DNA from: a virus
Virus record (IMG/VR): IMGVR_UViG_3300034073_005389
Coordinates: 248,001-312,000 of that record
DNA length: 64,000 nucleotides
Direction: 5' to 3' (one strand)
Of the stretch, positions 24,130 through 33,396 are shown piece by piece. A program made the translations under genes and the position numbers. The stretch's first letter is position 1. Each line of letters starts with the position of its first letter. The notes under the pieces were generated by a model. That model saw only the letters and a list, made by a program, of their open reading frames with translations, was not told where the DNA came from and did not search any database.

Positions 24130-25368
24130 CTATGCGCCATAATCTGTTTTCCAAGGCGCAAAGCCTAATACTTTAAATAAGTCTAATTTATTTGGAGTAT
24201 TATTATATTGAGTTCTAGTAACATTACCATAAGCTACAACAGAAGGATTAGTAAAGCTATACTTCAACATATAGTTGTTAGCAAATATGGCTGAATTACC
24301 ATTTCCACCAAATAAAAATGCACGATCATAAATAACTGCCAAATGTGAAGAAGATACATTTCCTGGAATAGTTTTACCAGTATCTCCCCATTGAAGCGGT
24401 GAGGATAAGCTACATTGTAAAATCTTAGTCTGATATTTTTCATTTATTGCTGCATTGGTAGGAGTGATAAGATATCCTTTATCTCCTATAGTAAAAAACT
24501 GACCACAACATACTTCAAAGGGCAAGATAAATAAAGAAGTAGACCATGTAGTTGGATTGCTTAATGAGGCAGTAAAAATACTATTAACAGGATTACCATC
24601 AAAATTTTGACCACCAAACAAATACACGTTATTATCTATAATCCCTAAATGGGAATTATAGAGCGGTATTGGTAATGTCATTCCTGTATCTACCCAATTT
24701 AAGGGATCATTGGCTGGCGCTCGCAAAATAGCACTTGTAGCATGAGTTATTTCATATCCTCCAAATAAATAAATATAATTATCTATAATTGCTAACTGTG
24801 AATTTTGCAATCTTTTAGGCAACAAAGGACCATGATCTGTCCAGTCTAAAGGATTAGAGATACTGGCAGAATAAATATGATCAGTGCTTTGCGTATCTGC
24901 CCCGCCAAATAAATAAATATATCCATCAATAATAGCTAATTGAGATCCAGAAATTGCACTAGGCAATTGACCTACCACTTGCCATTCAGCTGGTCTGCTT
25001 AAACTTGCTTTTAATATACTATTAGAATACTTACCGCCAAATATATAAACGCTTCCCGAGTAACCATCATAGCCATCATACCCATCAATGATAGCAATTT
25101 GTCCTTCATAAAGTGATTCTGGTAAAACCTTTTTCATAGGTGACCAGGTTACTACATCAGGAAATGATATGTTAAATGGGAAGTTGAAATCGGCAATTAC
25201 TGAACTATCTAAAATAGCATAAGCTTGTACGTCTACAAAAGGATTATTTCCTGATTTTAACCCTGTATAATATTGGGCACTAAAATCAGGCTCATTATCT
25301 ACTACCCAAGTTCTATATTGGGTAATATTTAAATCTACATCTCTACCAATCATTTTATAGCGTACCAT
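24130..25368 (-). CDS. Kelch-type beta-propeller protein
   Basis: 412 residues with about six repeats of a motif such as QLAIIDGYIYLFGG, followed by a tryptophan-aspartate strand (NPLDWTDHG). This is a kelch/galactose-oxidase-like propeller, here with only the blade repeats and no catalytic domain. In phages such propellers usually lie in receptor-binding or tail-associated proteins. A short in-frame tandem DNA repeat (GYDGYDGYSGS, around 25055-25090) inserts a loop in one blade. Confidence 0.85.
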   Translation of the reverse strand: MVRYKMIGRDVDLNITQYRTWVVDNEPDFSAQYYTGLKSGNNPFVDVQAYAILDSSVIADFNFPFNISFPDVVTWSPMKKVLPESLYEGQIAIIDGYDGYDGYSGSVYIFGGKYSNSILKASLSRPAEWQVVGQLPSAISGSQLAIIDGYIYLFGGADTQSTDHIYSASISNPLDWTDHGPLLPKRLQNSQLAIIDNYIYLFGGYEITHATSAILRAPANDPLNWVDTGMTLPIPLYNSHLGIIDNNVYLFGGQNFDGNPVNSIFTASLSNPTTWSTSLFILPFEVCCGQFFTIGDKGYLITPTNAAINEKYQTKILQCSLSSPLQWGDTGKTIPGNVSSSHLAVIYDRAFLFGGNGNSAIFANNYMLKYSFTNPSVVAYGNVTRTQYNNTPNKLDLFKVLGFAPWKTDYGA

Positions 25369-25386
25369 ATAGGTTATGCTATAATA

Positions 25387-26886
25387 TTATATTGATGAAA
25401 ACTTAGAAACTAAAACAAGTCTAGATTTTGCTCTCGTAGCTGCTACATAAGCAATATTAGCTTCTTCATTTGGTTTTTCTACAAATTTTAGACTTGGTTC
25501 TAGCCATTGGCGCAAAGTCCATTTTAAAATAAAAACATCTTCTTTTTCTAATCCTTTAGCTCTATGTACGGTAGAAAGGATAATAACATTTTTCTCATCT
25601 GTATCATTAAAAAGCTCGATTGCTTTTTGTTCTACCTCATTAGTAGAGGAGCATTCTTCGCAAAGATTAACTAAGCATTCATATCTATCTAGTACGTTTT
25701 CTGTATTAATATTTTTTTCTTTTAACTTTTCTACTTCTTCATCTTTCCATTTTTCCAACCATTTTAAGAAAGCTGGTATTTGTTTTTTCTTAGATTTTTT
25801 AACTAAAAATCCTAATTGTTTGCCTACGTCTCTGCCCCGGATATTAGCTTTAATACCCATTTTAATAAACTGCATACAAATTTTAATCATAGGAGCATTA
25901 GTCCTAGACAAAATAAAAGCTCCAGGTTTTGCTTTATTATAAAGCTCATTTAATGAGATTTCTTCTACCACTCCTTCTTTGGCAGAATCAGGGCAGGTAA
26001 TGTCTGGAACCCAATGTTTAGCTAATGCAATTACTTTTTTAGGGCAACGATAAGAAATAGGTAGTGTTAGTATCTTAGAATTATTTTGTTTTTTTAAATC
26101 TTGGATAATAGAAGAGTCTGCAAATCTCCAACCATAAATAGCTTGATTAGGATCTCCTACTACGATCATTCTACCGCCAGCGGTGCAGACTTTTTTAGCC
26201 ATGACTAATTGAGATCTATTTAAGTCTTGAGCTTCATCAGAAAAAACATAATGATATTGTCCTAAAAACAAATTATATACAAATGGAAACCAACACATAT
26301 CGTTAAAATCGATTTTGTTAGTAATGGCTTTATCTTTTGCCAGAGCTTTTATTACATATTGAATAAAAGTTTTTCTTTCTATTTCACATAAATCAACTCC
26401 AAATTGATCAATAATATGATCAATTTGAGAGGGGGTGTCTTGCAAGCTATATTTACAATAAGCAATTGTGTCAGATAAATTGACCAACAAATCATACTCT
26501 GTATCTTCTCCTAATAAGTCTTTTAGGATAGAGAAAATTTTGTTATCATCAATTTCTACATTACCAAACTTTTGTTTAATGGCACGATATCCTAAAGAAT
26601 GAAAAGTAAGAACATCTACATACGAAGGAGATCTAGATCGTAGTTCTTCTTGAATTATCTTATTGAAGGCTAAAGCAATTGCTTTTTTACCTCTTGGAAT
26701 ATATTTAAAGCTTTCTACAATAGAAGTTGTTTTGCTAGCTCCAGCATATGCTTCTACAATAGTATGACCTTCGCCTTGAGCGATATCTTTAAATAAAGCT
26801 TTTTGATAGGAAGACCACTCTAATTTAGGCGCAGGCTTAATTAGATAAGATGTATCTTCTTTTTTAGGAGGAAATTTTTTATTCAT
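25387..26886 (-). CDS. Superfamily 1 helicase (UvrD/FBH1-like)
   Basis: 499 residues. Walker A is AYAGASKTT at residues 46-54, in which the usual second glycine of GxGKT is serine; Walker B VFSDEAQD, motif III VVGDPNQAIYGW, motif V VHRAKGLE and motif VI VAATRAKSRL are all present. These are the motifs of a UvrD-like or FBH1-like ATP-driven DNA helicase, used in recombination and repair. It begins two bases from the next gene in the same direction. Confidence 0.93.
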   Translation of the reverse strand: MNKKFPPKKEDTSYLIKPAPKLEWSSYQKALFKDIAQGEGHTIVEAYAGASKTTSIVESFKYIPRGKKAIALAFNKIIQEELRSRSPSYVDVLTFHSLGYRAIKQKFGNVEIDDNKIFSILKDLLGEDTEYDLLVNLSDTIAYCKYSLQDTPSQIDHIIDQFGVDLCEIERKTFIQYVIKALAKDKAITNKIDFNDMCWFPFVYNLFLGQYHYVFSDEAQDLNRSQLVMAKKVCTAGGRMIVVGDPNQAIYGWRFADSSIIQDLKKQNNSKILTLPISYRCPKKVIALAKHWVPDITCPDSAKEGVVEEISLNELYNKAKPGAFILSRTNAPMIKICMQFIKMGIKANIRGRDVGKQLGFLVKKSKKKQIPAFLKWLEKWKDEEVEKLKEKNINTENVLDRYECLVNLCEECSSTNEVEQKAIELFNDTDEKNVIILSTVHRAKGLEKEDVFILKWTLRQWLEPSLKFVEKPNEEANIAYVAATRAKSRLVLVSKFSSI

Positions 26887-26887
26887 T

Positions 26888-27901
26888 TCAAGAAAATGCT
26901 AGGTATTTTTTTACATCAAATAATTCTATAGGAGAATCTCCTACTTTATACAAGTTAATTAATCTAGACCTAGACATTAAAATATACTCTAAATAATTAG
27001 TATTAATCACTGATTTTTTATTTTCATTGCTAAACTGCATAATATTTTTTTTCATTTTTTTCAAATTAGCTAATCTTATCTTATTTATAAGATCTGGCTC
27101 AATTTCAACTTGATCTATTTTTTCAATTAGATTATGTTCTTTTTTGACTACAAATCTATAATTATCTGCCTCTAAATAAGCAGTTTCATTTAAACATGAA
27201 GGATCTTCATTAGCAAGAAGATTACAAAACAACATGCCATTTTTAATGTTTTGGTTGGTAAAATTAAACTTTTTTATGGTAGCAAATGGCTTATACCAAG
27301 TAGTATTAACAAAACCTACAAAAACAAAAACATCACCTCTTTTGTTTTTATAAACTCCGCCTGCCTCTAATTTCTTTTTTGGAATTAAAGGCATATTTTT
27401 TTTATTATTGTAGTCTAATATAAGATTATGAATTTCAGAATCAATTCTAACTAATCTAGTAGAAGATCCTATTTTAGCCCATATATATTCACCTGGCAGA
27501 ACTCCACCAACTTTGCACCCCTCTTTAATTAGAGCGTCTAATAAAACATCATCTTTTAAATCTACTAAATAATTATTTATTACTACTTTAATTTGAGTAG
27601 AAGATCCATATCTTTTAATGGAAAAGAGTCTTATGTTTTTAATGGGATTATTATCAACTTCTATTGAAGTAGGTATTGGTCTAGCATATCCTTTTAAGAG
27701 GTTTTGTGCTACTTTTAAGCTTTTTGCATCATTAGGATCAGCAACTGATGCTTGACAAACTAATTCTTCATTTTTATTTTTTCTAGATTTATAATCTAGC
27801 CCCCAATTTACACCTTGGAGCATTTTCTTTTCTGGTAAATAAAAATAAACAATTTTTTGGGGAATAGATCCGGCTATATTCATAATATCCTTCTTGCTCA
27901 A
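26888..27901 (-). CDS. Hypothetical protein, 337 aa
   Basis: Large protein without a recognised domain. Begins MSKKDIMNIAGSIPQKIVYF; residues 180-210 contain GGVYKNKRGDVFVFVGFVN, a strand-rich stretch that could be an OB- or SH3-like fold; the C-terminus is basic and helical. It lies between the SF1 helicase and a small gene, overlapping the latter by 4 bases, so a role with the helicase is possible but unproven. Confidence 0.6.
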   Translation of the reverse strand: MSKKDIMNIAGSIPQKIVYFYLPEKKMLQGVNWGLDYKSRKNKNEELVCQASVADPNDAKSLKVAQNLLKGYARPIPTSIEVDNNPIKNIRLFSIKRYGSSTQIKVVINNYLVDLKDDVLLDALIKEGCKVGGVLPGEYIWAKIGSSTRLVRIDSEIHNLILDYNNKKNMPLIPKKKLEAGGVYKNKRGDVFVFVGFVNTTWYKPFATIKKFNFTNQNIKNGMLFCNLLANEDPSCLNETAYLEADNYRFVVKKEHNLIEKIDQVEIEPDLINKIRLANLKKMKKNIMQFSNENKKSVINTNYLEYILMSRSRLINLYKVGDSPIELFDVKKYLAFS

Positions 27902-28293
27902 GAATAAACGCTTAATTTTCCTGTTTTATTAACAGTTTTAATCATTCTACACATAAAATCAATAACTGAATCTACATTATCAGTTTTAAATAAACCATTA
28001 GATTGTTGAGGCGCGCAGTAATTTACTATATCTCTTAAATCTTGAAATCTAAAATCTGATAATGGAATTATATTTGTTCCATCTATAACACAACGATTCT
28101 GATCTCTAATTATTTGAGAAATAGAAAAATTTATCTCAAATTCTTGATCTTGTTTTTTAGACGTAAAAATAACTTTATATTTGTCTAAATTGATATGATA
28201 AGTAATTTCTGGAATTATAGAAACATAATGTGTAGCTTGCCGCCTAAATTGGGTAAAATCTAAACTTTCATTAAAATGAAATGTAAACAACAT
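27898..28293 (-). CDS. Hypothetical protein, 131 aa
   Basis: Beta-rich N-terminus (MLFTFHFNESLDFTQFRRQA) and a basic C-terminal helix. Downstream of the promoter at 28349-28324. No family recognised. Confidence 0.55.
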   Translation of the reverse strand: MLFTFHFNESLDFTQFRRQATHYVSIIPEITYHINLDKYKVIFTSKKQDQEFEINFSISQIIRDQNRCVIDGTNIIPLSDFRFQDLRDIVNYCAPQQSNGLFKTDNVDSVIDFMCRMIKTVNKTGKLSVYS

Positions 28294-28323
28294 ATATTAT
28301 ACCTTTCACAGCCTCTACTACAG

Positions 28324-28349
28324 AGTATATTTTATAAATAGCTTGTCAA
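28324..28349 (-). promoter_or_regulatory. Promoter upstream of 28293
   Basis: TTGACA (28349-28344); a TATACT at 28329-28324 is 14 bp downstream and a weaker TACTCT lies at 16 bp. The spacer has the ATTTATAAAAT seen in the promoters at 14.6 and 62.4 kb. Confidence 0.55.
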
Positions 28350-28374
28350 GCGTAACTAATTTTAAAAATTAAAA

Positions 28375-28402
28375 AAGACGCAACATTGCGCCTTTTTAAG
28401 AA
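28375..28402 (-). terminator. Intrinsic terminator
   Basis: AAAAAGGCGCAATGTTGCGTCTTTTTT on the minus strand: a short GC stem with flanking A and T runs, just after the stop of the 28768-28418 gene and before the next promoter. Confidence 0.75.
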
Positions 28403-28417
28403 AATATATATTGAAAG

Positions 28418-28768
28418 TTAATTAATACAAGAAAGATTTAGTTTTTGGTTCTCCATTTCATATTTATTGATAATATCTAAACAAATAGAAGCTTGACTTA
28501 CAGCATCTCCAAAATATGGATTTTTAGATATTGATTCTAAAAAATTTTTGATGAAAGGTAATGATTCTTTTTTTACTATATTATTTTTAATTGCTTCGTT
28601 TATACCTACCTCTAAAATATGTTCCATTTGTGTTTGAACTTGCCAGCCAAGCTTATTGTATTCCTGACAAATATGTATAATGTCAGAAATATCTAACGGA
28701 ATACTGTACTCTTCTTCCGTGACTTGAGGTGTGTTCAGCCAAAAAATATTAGAAATATTAGTAGTCAT
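28418..28768 (-). CDS. Hypothetical protein, 116 aa
   Basis: ATG at 28768 follows GGAG at a good distance. Acidic helical protein (MTTNISNIFWLNTPQVTEEE) with no recognised family. Its leader holds a palindrome TTACAC-T-GTGTAA (28794-28806). Confidence 0.6.
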   Translation of the reverse strand: MTTNISNIFWLNTPQVTEEEYSIPLDISDIIHICQEYNKLGWQVQTQMEHILEVGINEAIKNNIVKKESLPFIKNFLESISKNPYFGDAVSQASICLDIINKYEMENQKLNLSCIN

Positions 28769-28897
28769 CGGTAACTCCATATCAAGATAGTATTTACACT
28801 GTGTAATTTTTATTTATTTCTAACTCCTCCTATGATAATATGCTTACCATATTATACCAAAATATTAGAAATATTACACTTAAATCTCAATAAGAAA

Positions 28898-29314
28898 TTA
28901 ACCTAAATAATCATATATTACATCAAAACCATAAACATTATATAAGTCTTCTAACTCACTTCTTAAGTTTGAAAAAGTCACAGAAAAATTAGTTAGTGAA
29001 TTTTCTCCATCATGAATTTCAAAAAATATATCTTGAATTATATTTTGAGGATATTCTTCCTGCAAAGACCCAATTATTCTTAATAAAGTAGTTGAAGGAT
29101 CCCTGTCTGTAATAGGATCTATCTCCACTAATTTCACATACTTTTCTTTATTTATTTTAGAATCAGTAAAATGTATTAATACATTTCCAACACAAGATTG
29201 AATATATTTTATTATATCAAGATTCATATAATGAACATAAACAATATCTCTATTATATTCATCAATTCCTACACTATCAAACCAATCTTGGTTCTTAAAA
29301 CTTTCTAATTTCAT
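28898..29314 (-). CDS. Hypothetical protein, 138 aa
   Basis: Acidic, mixed-fold protein beginning MKLESFKNQDWFDSVGIDEY; overlaps the next upstream gene by 4 bases. No family recognised. Confidence 0.55.
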   Translation of the reverse strand: MKLESFKNQDWFDSVGIDEYNRDIVYVHYMNLDIIKYIQSCVGNVLIHFTDSKINKEKYVKLVEIDPITDRDPSTTLLRIIGSLQEEYPQNIIQDIFFEIHDGENSLTNFSVTFSNLRSELEDLYNVYGFDVIYDYLG

Positions 29315-29907
29315 ATTCTATATTTTTTCTCTATTTTAGAAGCTACTTTTATTAGTTTTTGAACTGAATCAATTAATGAAGCCTGAGCGGCAGGTTTGGC
29401 TTCTCCCCTACCACTTAGAGCTTGTTGCTGACCAGCATCTGGTGCTGGGGCTTTTACACTTGATAATGCAAGATTGGCAGAAGATGATATCTCATTTAAT
29501 GCTTCTTTTACTTTGTTTAAGTAATTTGCACTATTATTTAATGTTGCATCTTTATTTTCAGGATTCATCTCCTGAACAATGCCCAATAAATCCATTAATG
29601 GTTTTGCTACACTCATATCTACAGATTTATTCATAATATAAGGAGCAACGCTAGTATATGCAAAATGTTTTGCTGGAGCAGTTAATTGTCCATCTTGAAC
29701 TAACTTATAATAAGCCTCTGCATTGCTCTTTAATTTATTAACAGCATCGATAATTTCTGCATCTTTTCCATTATCCTGAGGAGCTAATCTGCGACGAGCA
29801 TTTAACATATTAGTGGCAACTATTGGTTTAACCAAATTAATTAATTTTGCAGCTGCTGCTTCAACTTGTTTCATTGCCATAATTGGATTCATTGGAAGTG
29901 TTGCCAT
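29311..29907 (-). CDS. Helical protein with a terminal LIKVASKIEKKY motif
   Basis: 198 residues, mostly helical, alanine and asparagine rich (MNPIMAMKQVEAAAAKLINL). The last 20 residues (DSVQKLIKVASKIEKKYRI) resemble the N-terminal helix found on several plus-strand genes further right, here moved to the C-terminus. An alanine/glutamine/proline-rich linker precedes it. Probably a virion or scaffold-associated protein; unproven. Confidence 0.55.
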   Translation of the reverse strand: MATLPMNPIMAMKQVEAAAAKLINLVKPIVATNMLNARRRLAPQDNGKDAEIIDAVNKLKSNAEAYYKLVQDGQLTAPAKHFAYTSVAPYIMNKSVDMSVAKPLMDLLGIVQEMNPENKDATLNNSANYLNKVKEALNEISSSANLALSSVKAPAPDAGQQQALSGRGEAKPAAQASLIDSVQKLIKVASKIEKKYRI

Positions 29908-29980
29908 AATTATTCCTTTATATTAAAACTTTAATATAATAATATTATATTACTATGTAATATAACTTTAAAGGACTTGT

Positions 29981-30574
29981 ATGAACGATATTGATCCTAT
30001 TAACTATTTATTTGTAATAGCAGAATATGTAGAAGAAAAATATACTAAGACTGGCGATCAGCTAGTTGTTACTGCTGCTAAAAAGAAAAAACCATCAGGC
30101 ATTGCCACCAAAACAAATCCAGCCCTATGGAGTCGCTGCAAGAGCGAAGCCAAGTCTAGAATGGGAGGTAAGCATTCCGCCAGAGCTATGCAACTAGCTG
30201 TCAAATTATATAAACAACGTGGCGGTGGATTTAGAGGTGGTAAACCAACTGCCAAAACAAATAAAATGAAAAAATGGACCAAACAAAAATGGATGTATCT
30301 TTCTGACTTTAAAAAGAAAAAAAAAGACAGAAATAAACTAGATGACAATAATGTCGATGATTATGCTGATGAATATACTAATTACATCAATGATGATATT
30401 GGATACATAGACGATAATGATATCGGAAGATATCTACCAGAAGATAAATGGGAATCACTATCACCTGGCGAAAGAGAAGCCACAGATAAAAAAAAGAGAA
30501 AAGAAGGTAAAAATAAGCAATATGTTCCCAATACAGAAAAAGCAAAAGTAAAATCTAAAAGAAAATATTACTGA
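29981..30574 (+). CDS. DUF5872-like basic protein
   Basis: 197 residues. The N-terminus is the short helix INYLFVIAEYVEEKYTK, then a basic domain: GIATKTNPALWSRCKSEAK followed by KHSARAMQLAVKLYKQRGGGF, the pattern I associate with DUF5872, found in phage and giant-virus proteins. The C-terminal 80 residues alternate acidic and basic clusters. Divergent from 29907; SD AAAGGA precedes the ATG. Likely a nucleic-acid-binding virion-associated protein; not proven. Confidence 0.7.
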   Translation: MNDIDPINYLFVIAEYVEEKYTKTGDQLVVTAAKKKKPSGIATKTNPALWSRCKSEAKSRMGGKHSARAMQLAVKLYKQRGGGFRGGKPTAKTNKMKKWTKQKWMYLSDFKKKKKDRNKLDDNNVDDYADEYTNYINDDIGYIDDNDIGRYLPEDKWESLSPGEREATDKKKRKEGKNKQYVPNTEKAKVKSKRKYY

Positions 30575-31096
30575 TTATTTTTTATTAGCCAATTCGTAAT
30601 TATTATATCTATCATCATCTGTTACCTCCTTAACTACTTTTAAGTAAGGAGGTATTTTTACTTTATCTTTTTTATTCTCTAATTCAACTTCTAATAATGC
30701 TAATCCTGCTAAATCATTTTTAAAAACATCTAATTCAAATACATGATCTTCATGTTTAAATAAAAATCTAATTTTCTCTACTGACTTTTTATCAGGATGA
30801 CATTTTTTTACTAATTTATTATATTCTTCTTTAGATATTTCTTTTTCTTCTTCTTTATTTGTACTTGGATCTGAAGTTTTATATTTTTTATTGTAATGAT
30901 AAACTGTTTCTGTATCTCCAGCCAAACCCTCTACTGTTTTTCTAACTCTTGGAGATATTCCGTCTTTGTCTGGTTCAAGATAAAACTGAACAATTCTTTT
31001 TACATCTATTAAATGATCAAATAGTTTACCTAAATCCGACCAAGATTTAGGTAATTTAATAACAAATTTTCTTTCAATTTCTAATTTTTTACCCAT
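30575..31096 (-). CDS. CYTH-domain protein (triphosphatase/class IV cyclase type)
   Basis: 173 residues beginning MGKKLEIERKFVIKLP, the EIERKF signature of CYTH domains. Further charged strands (ISPRVRKTVEG; FELDVFKNDLAGLALLEVELE) supply the acidic/basic residues of the tunnel. CYTH enzymes hydrolyse triphosphates (inorganic, thiamine) or make cyclic AMP. Converges with the plus-strand gene ending at 30574 with no gap. Confidence 0.85.
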   Translation of the reverse strand: MGKKLEIERKFVIKLPKSWSDLGKLFDHLIDVKRIVQFYLEPDKDGISPRVRKTVEGLAGDTETVYHYNKKYKTSDPSTNKEEEKEISKEEYNKLVKKCHPDKKSVEKIRFLFKHEDHVFELDVFKNDLAGLALLEVELENKKDKVKIPPYLKVVKEVTDDDRYNNYELANKK

Positions 31097-31101
31097 AATT
31101 A

Positions 31102-31740
31102 CTAATCCAAGTTAATATAAACTACTATAGTATTTTCTGATGAAGCAAAAGAATACAAAGAAGAACTTGGCTCCCATTCTTCTCCAGCAGCAAAAGCCAT
31201 TATTTCCATAAAGTCTAAAGGCTCATCCCACTCCAAAGAAGCTTTTTTCTTTCTTGGGTCTTCCATGCCCTCATATTTTCTTTTATAGTATTCGCTATCA
31301 ATGGCTTTTTGAGCATCAAATTTGTCTATTAACTTTAATTGAATTCTTCGACTATATTTACCCGCACAAGATCTAGAACAAAAGGGACCACTTTTGTTCT
31401 TTTTAGCTTTATCACGAATTAATCTAGGAGACCTTTCAAATTCTTTATCACACCATGCACAGTTAAATTTAACCATTTTTACACGGCGAGTATCATTGGC
31501 ACTATGCTCTTTACGAGGAACTAGTCTTAAATTACTAATATCATTGTTATCAAAATTAGAATCCCAGTGGTCCACTGTTTCTTTGTCAGGGTGTAATTTC
31601 CTGCCAAGATGAAGTTCCATAACCCATTTAGGGTATGAAACAGTGCGGCGTTTACCTTTACGGTCCACCACAATAACTATTTTTCTATTATCTTGTCTAG
31701 TATAGGGTCCCCATACTTTAAACTTATCTGCATATGCCAT
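31102..31740 (-). CDS. HNH endonuclease with zinc finger, probably homing
   Basis: 212 residues. The HNH core is LHPDKETVDHWDSNFDNND followed by SNLRLVPRKEHSAND, of the HNH_3 type found in phage homing endonucleases. A treble-clef finger follows (FNCAWCDKEF ... GPFCSRSCAG), then a helical C-terminus with an acidic/hydrophobic tail. Freestanding between a CYTH gene and an unrelated gene. Confidence 0.85.
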   Translation of the reverse strand: MAYADKFKVWGPYTRQDNRKIVIVVDRKGKRRTVSYPKWVMELHLGRKLHPDKETVDHWDSNFDNNDISNLRLVPRKEHSANDTRRVKMVKFNCAWCDKEFERSPRLIRDKAKKNKSGPFCSRSCAGKYSRRIQLKLIDKFDAQKAIDSEYYKRKYEGMEDPRKKKASLEWDEPLDFMEIMAFAAGEEWEPSSSLYSFASSENTIVVYINLD

Positions 31741-31824
31741 GCTTTATATAATAAAATATTCGTAATTAAACTATCTTATCTTTTATAAAGATCACCAATT
31801 ACACCTTTATATTTCCTACTATAA

Positions 31825-32235
31825 TCAACCTATTTGGGCGAAAGCATGTCGTATTTTTCCTGACTTGCTAACAAAGACATTGCCACGACAAACGTCTCCG
31901 TCATCTATAGAAAGATTATAAAATACGAATTGTATTAGTGAAGTGTTAGTTTCACAATCTAATATACTATGTAATTCCCAATTTTCTGGCTTACTAGCCT
32001 CTTGTTGTAAAAAGCTAGACATTTGCTCTGGAGTTTCTAGTAATTTACTATAATCTCCATTTGGAGCGATGTTAGCCACTTCTTGGCACACCTTTTCGGA
32101 ATTGTATTTTAAATAATTAGATAATGACTCTTTTAAATCATTAATAAAAATATTTAATTTTTCTTTAACTTTAGCATCAATAACTTCAATGGTATCATTC
32201 GGCTGTAAATTTAATTCTTCAATTGAATTGATCAT
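31825..32235 (-). CDS. Hypothetical protein, 136 aa
   Basis: Acidic, with a helical N-terminal half (INSIEELNLQPNDTIEVIDA) and a beta-rich end (LIQFVFYNLSIDDGDVCRGN). AAAGGAATAATTATG ribosome-binding site. Divergent from the next gene. No family recognised. Confidence 0.55.
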   Translation of the reverse strand: MINSIEELNLQPNDTIEVIDAKVKEKLNIFINDLKESLSNYLKYNSEKVCQEVANIAPNGDYSKLLETPEQMSSFLQQEASKPENWELHSILDCETNTSLIQFVFYNLSIDDGDVCRGNVFVSKSGKIRHAFAQIG

Positions 32236-32298
32236 AATTATTCCTTTATATAAATTACTACTAATTAGATATGTATATGTCTAATCTTTTGGTGATTT

Positions 32299-33396
32299 AT
32301 GTCAAACGAAAAAACAAAAAATATAACAATACAACAAATAGATAAGTTAGCAACTATTTTAGAATCTAATTCTTTTAGAATAAAAAAAGAAGCTGGTAAA
32401 TATCAGGGACTAGCTAAATTATTTCAAAAAAGCTTTACACAAGCGCTTGGAGGAGCTACAGATGATGCGGCAAAAGCGGCGGCAACAAATGCCGCAAAAA
32501 ATGCTGTAAGAGCTAAAATAACTAATGATCCTGCTTTACTGGCTAGAATACAAGCCAGCACTGGGTTTACTAGTATAGACGATTTTATAGATCAAGCTGC
32601 TAAAAAAGGAATGAAAAAAATAAAATTGCCAGGACCCCCAACGCCCAATAGTCGTATACCGCCAGACCTTCAGCAATATTTAAAGTATGATGATGCTGCA
32701 AAAAAATATGTAACCACTGGTGTGCCTCCTGCAGCAGAAAGAAGAGCTATTCAAAAACAAATTTCTACTTTTATTGCAGGACAAAATAAATTAAATGCAG
32801 ATGCTGCTAAAGCAGCCGCAAAAGCTGCCAGAGACTTAGCAAAATTTCAAGCAGGTATTGATGCCGCTGTAGAGGGCATGGGTTTTACCGCTAAAGCCAG
32901 AAAAGGGGCAATAGCTTTAGGCTCATTATCTGTACTATACTTCATGCTAACAGGCAAATCTGCAAGCAGTGAAGATCCAAATAGTCAAAAAGTTATTAAA
33001 AAAGTAATGGAAAATGCAGGCTCTATGACTGATAATAGTATCAAACTTCCAAATCTAACTAATAAAATAAGCAGCTTTACTTCATCTCTTAATTCATTAA
33101 ATGTATCAGAAGAAAAGAAAACACGCTTATCAGGCTATATAGATAAATTATCTTCTATCCAAAAAGCATTAGAAAAATGCGGCGAGCCTTTATCTGATAA
33201 AAATGCAAATACTTTTACAGAAAATTTAAAAACAGCTGAAAATGAAATTAATTCATATTTAGGAAAACATGATAATTTAATTGCGTTCTTAACCAAGAAT
33301 TCAGATTTAGGTCCAGCAGCAGAAGGAATTAAACAAGATTTAATAAATTACCTAGGCGCAGTTGAAGAAACCCGCAAAAATATGGGGAAAGCATAA
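32299..33396 (+). CDS. Alanine-rich helical protein, likely virion-associated
   Basis: 365 residues. The N-terminus has the helix QQIDKLATILESNSFRIKKEAGKY, resembling those of neighbouring plus-strand genes. Residues 50-190 are lysine/alanine rich with repeated AAKAA-type segments. There is one hydrophobic segment (AIALGSLSVLYFMLTG near residue 205), then helical segments. It overlaps the next gene by one base (TAATG). Candidate internal or structural virion protein. Confidence 0.6.
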   Translation: MSNEKTKNITIQQIDKLATILESNSFRIKKEAGKYQGLAKLFQKSFTQALGGATDDAAKAAATNAAKNAVRAKITNDPALLARIQASTGFTSIDDFIDQAAKKGMKKIKLPGPPTPNSRIPPDLQQYLKYDDAAKKYVTTGVPPAAERRAIQKQISTFIAGQNKLNADAAKAAAKAARDLAKFQAGIDAAVEGMGFTAKARKGAIALGSLSVLYFMLTGKSASSEDPNSQKVIKKVMENAGSMTDNSIKLPNLTNKISSFTSSLNSLNVSEEKKTRLSGYIDKLSSIQKALEKCGEPLSDKNANTFTENLKTAENEINSYLGKHDNLIAFLTKNSDLGPAAEGIKQDLINYLGAVEETRKNMGKA

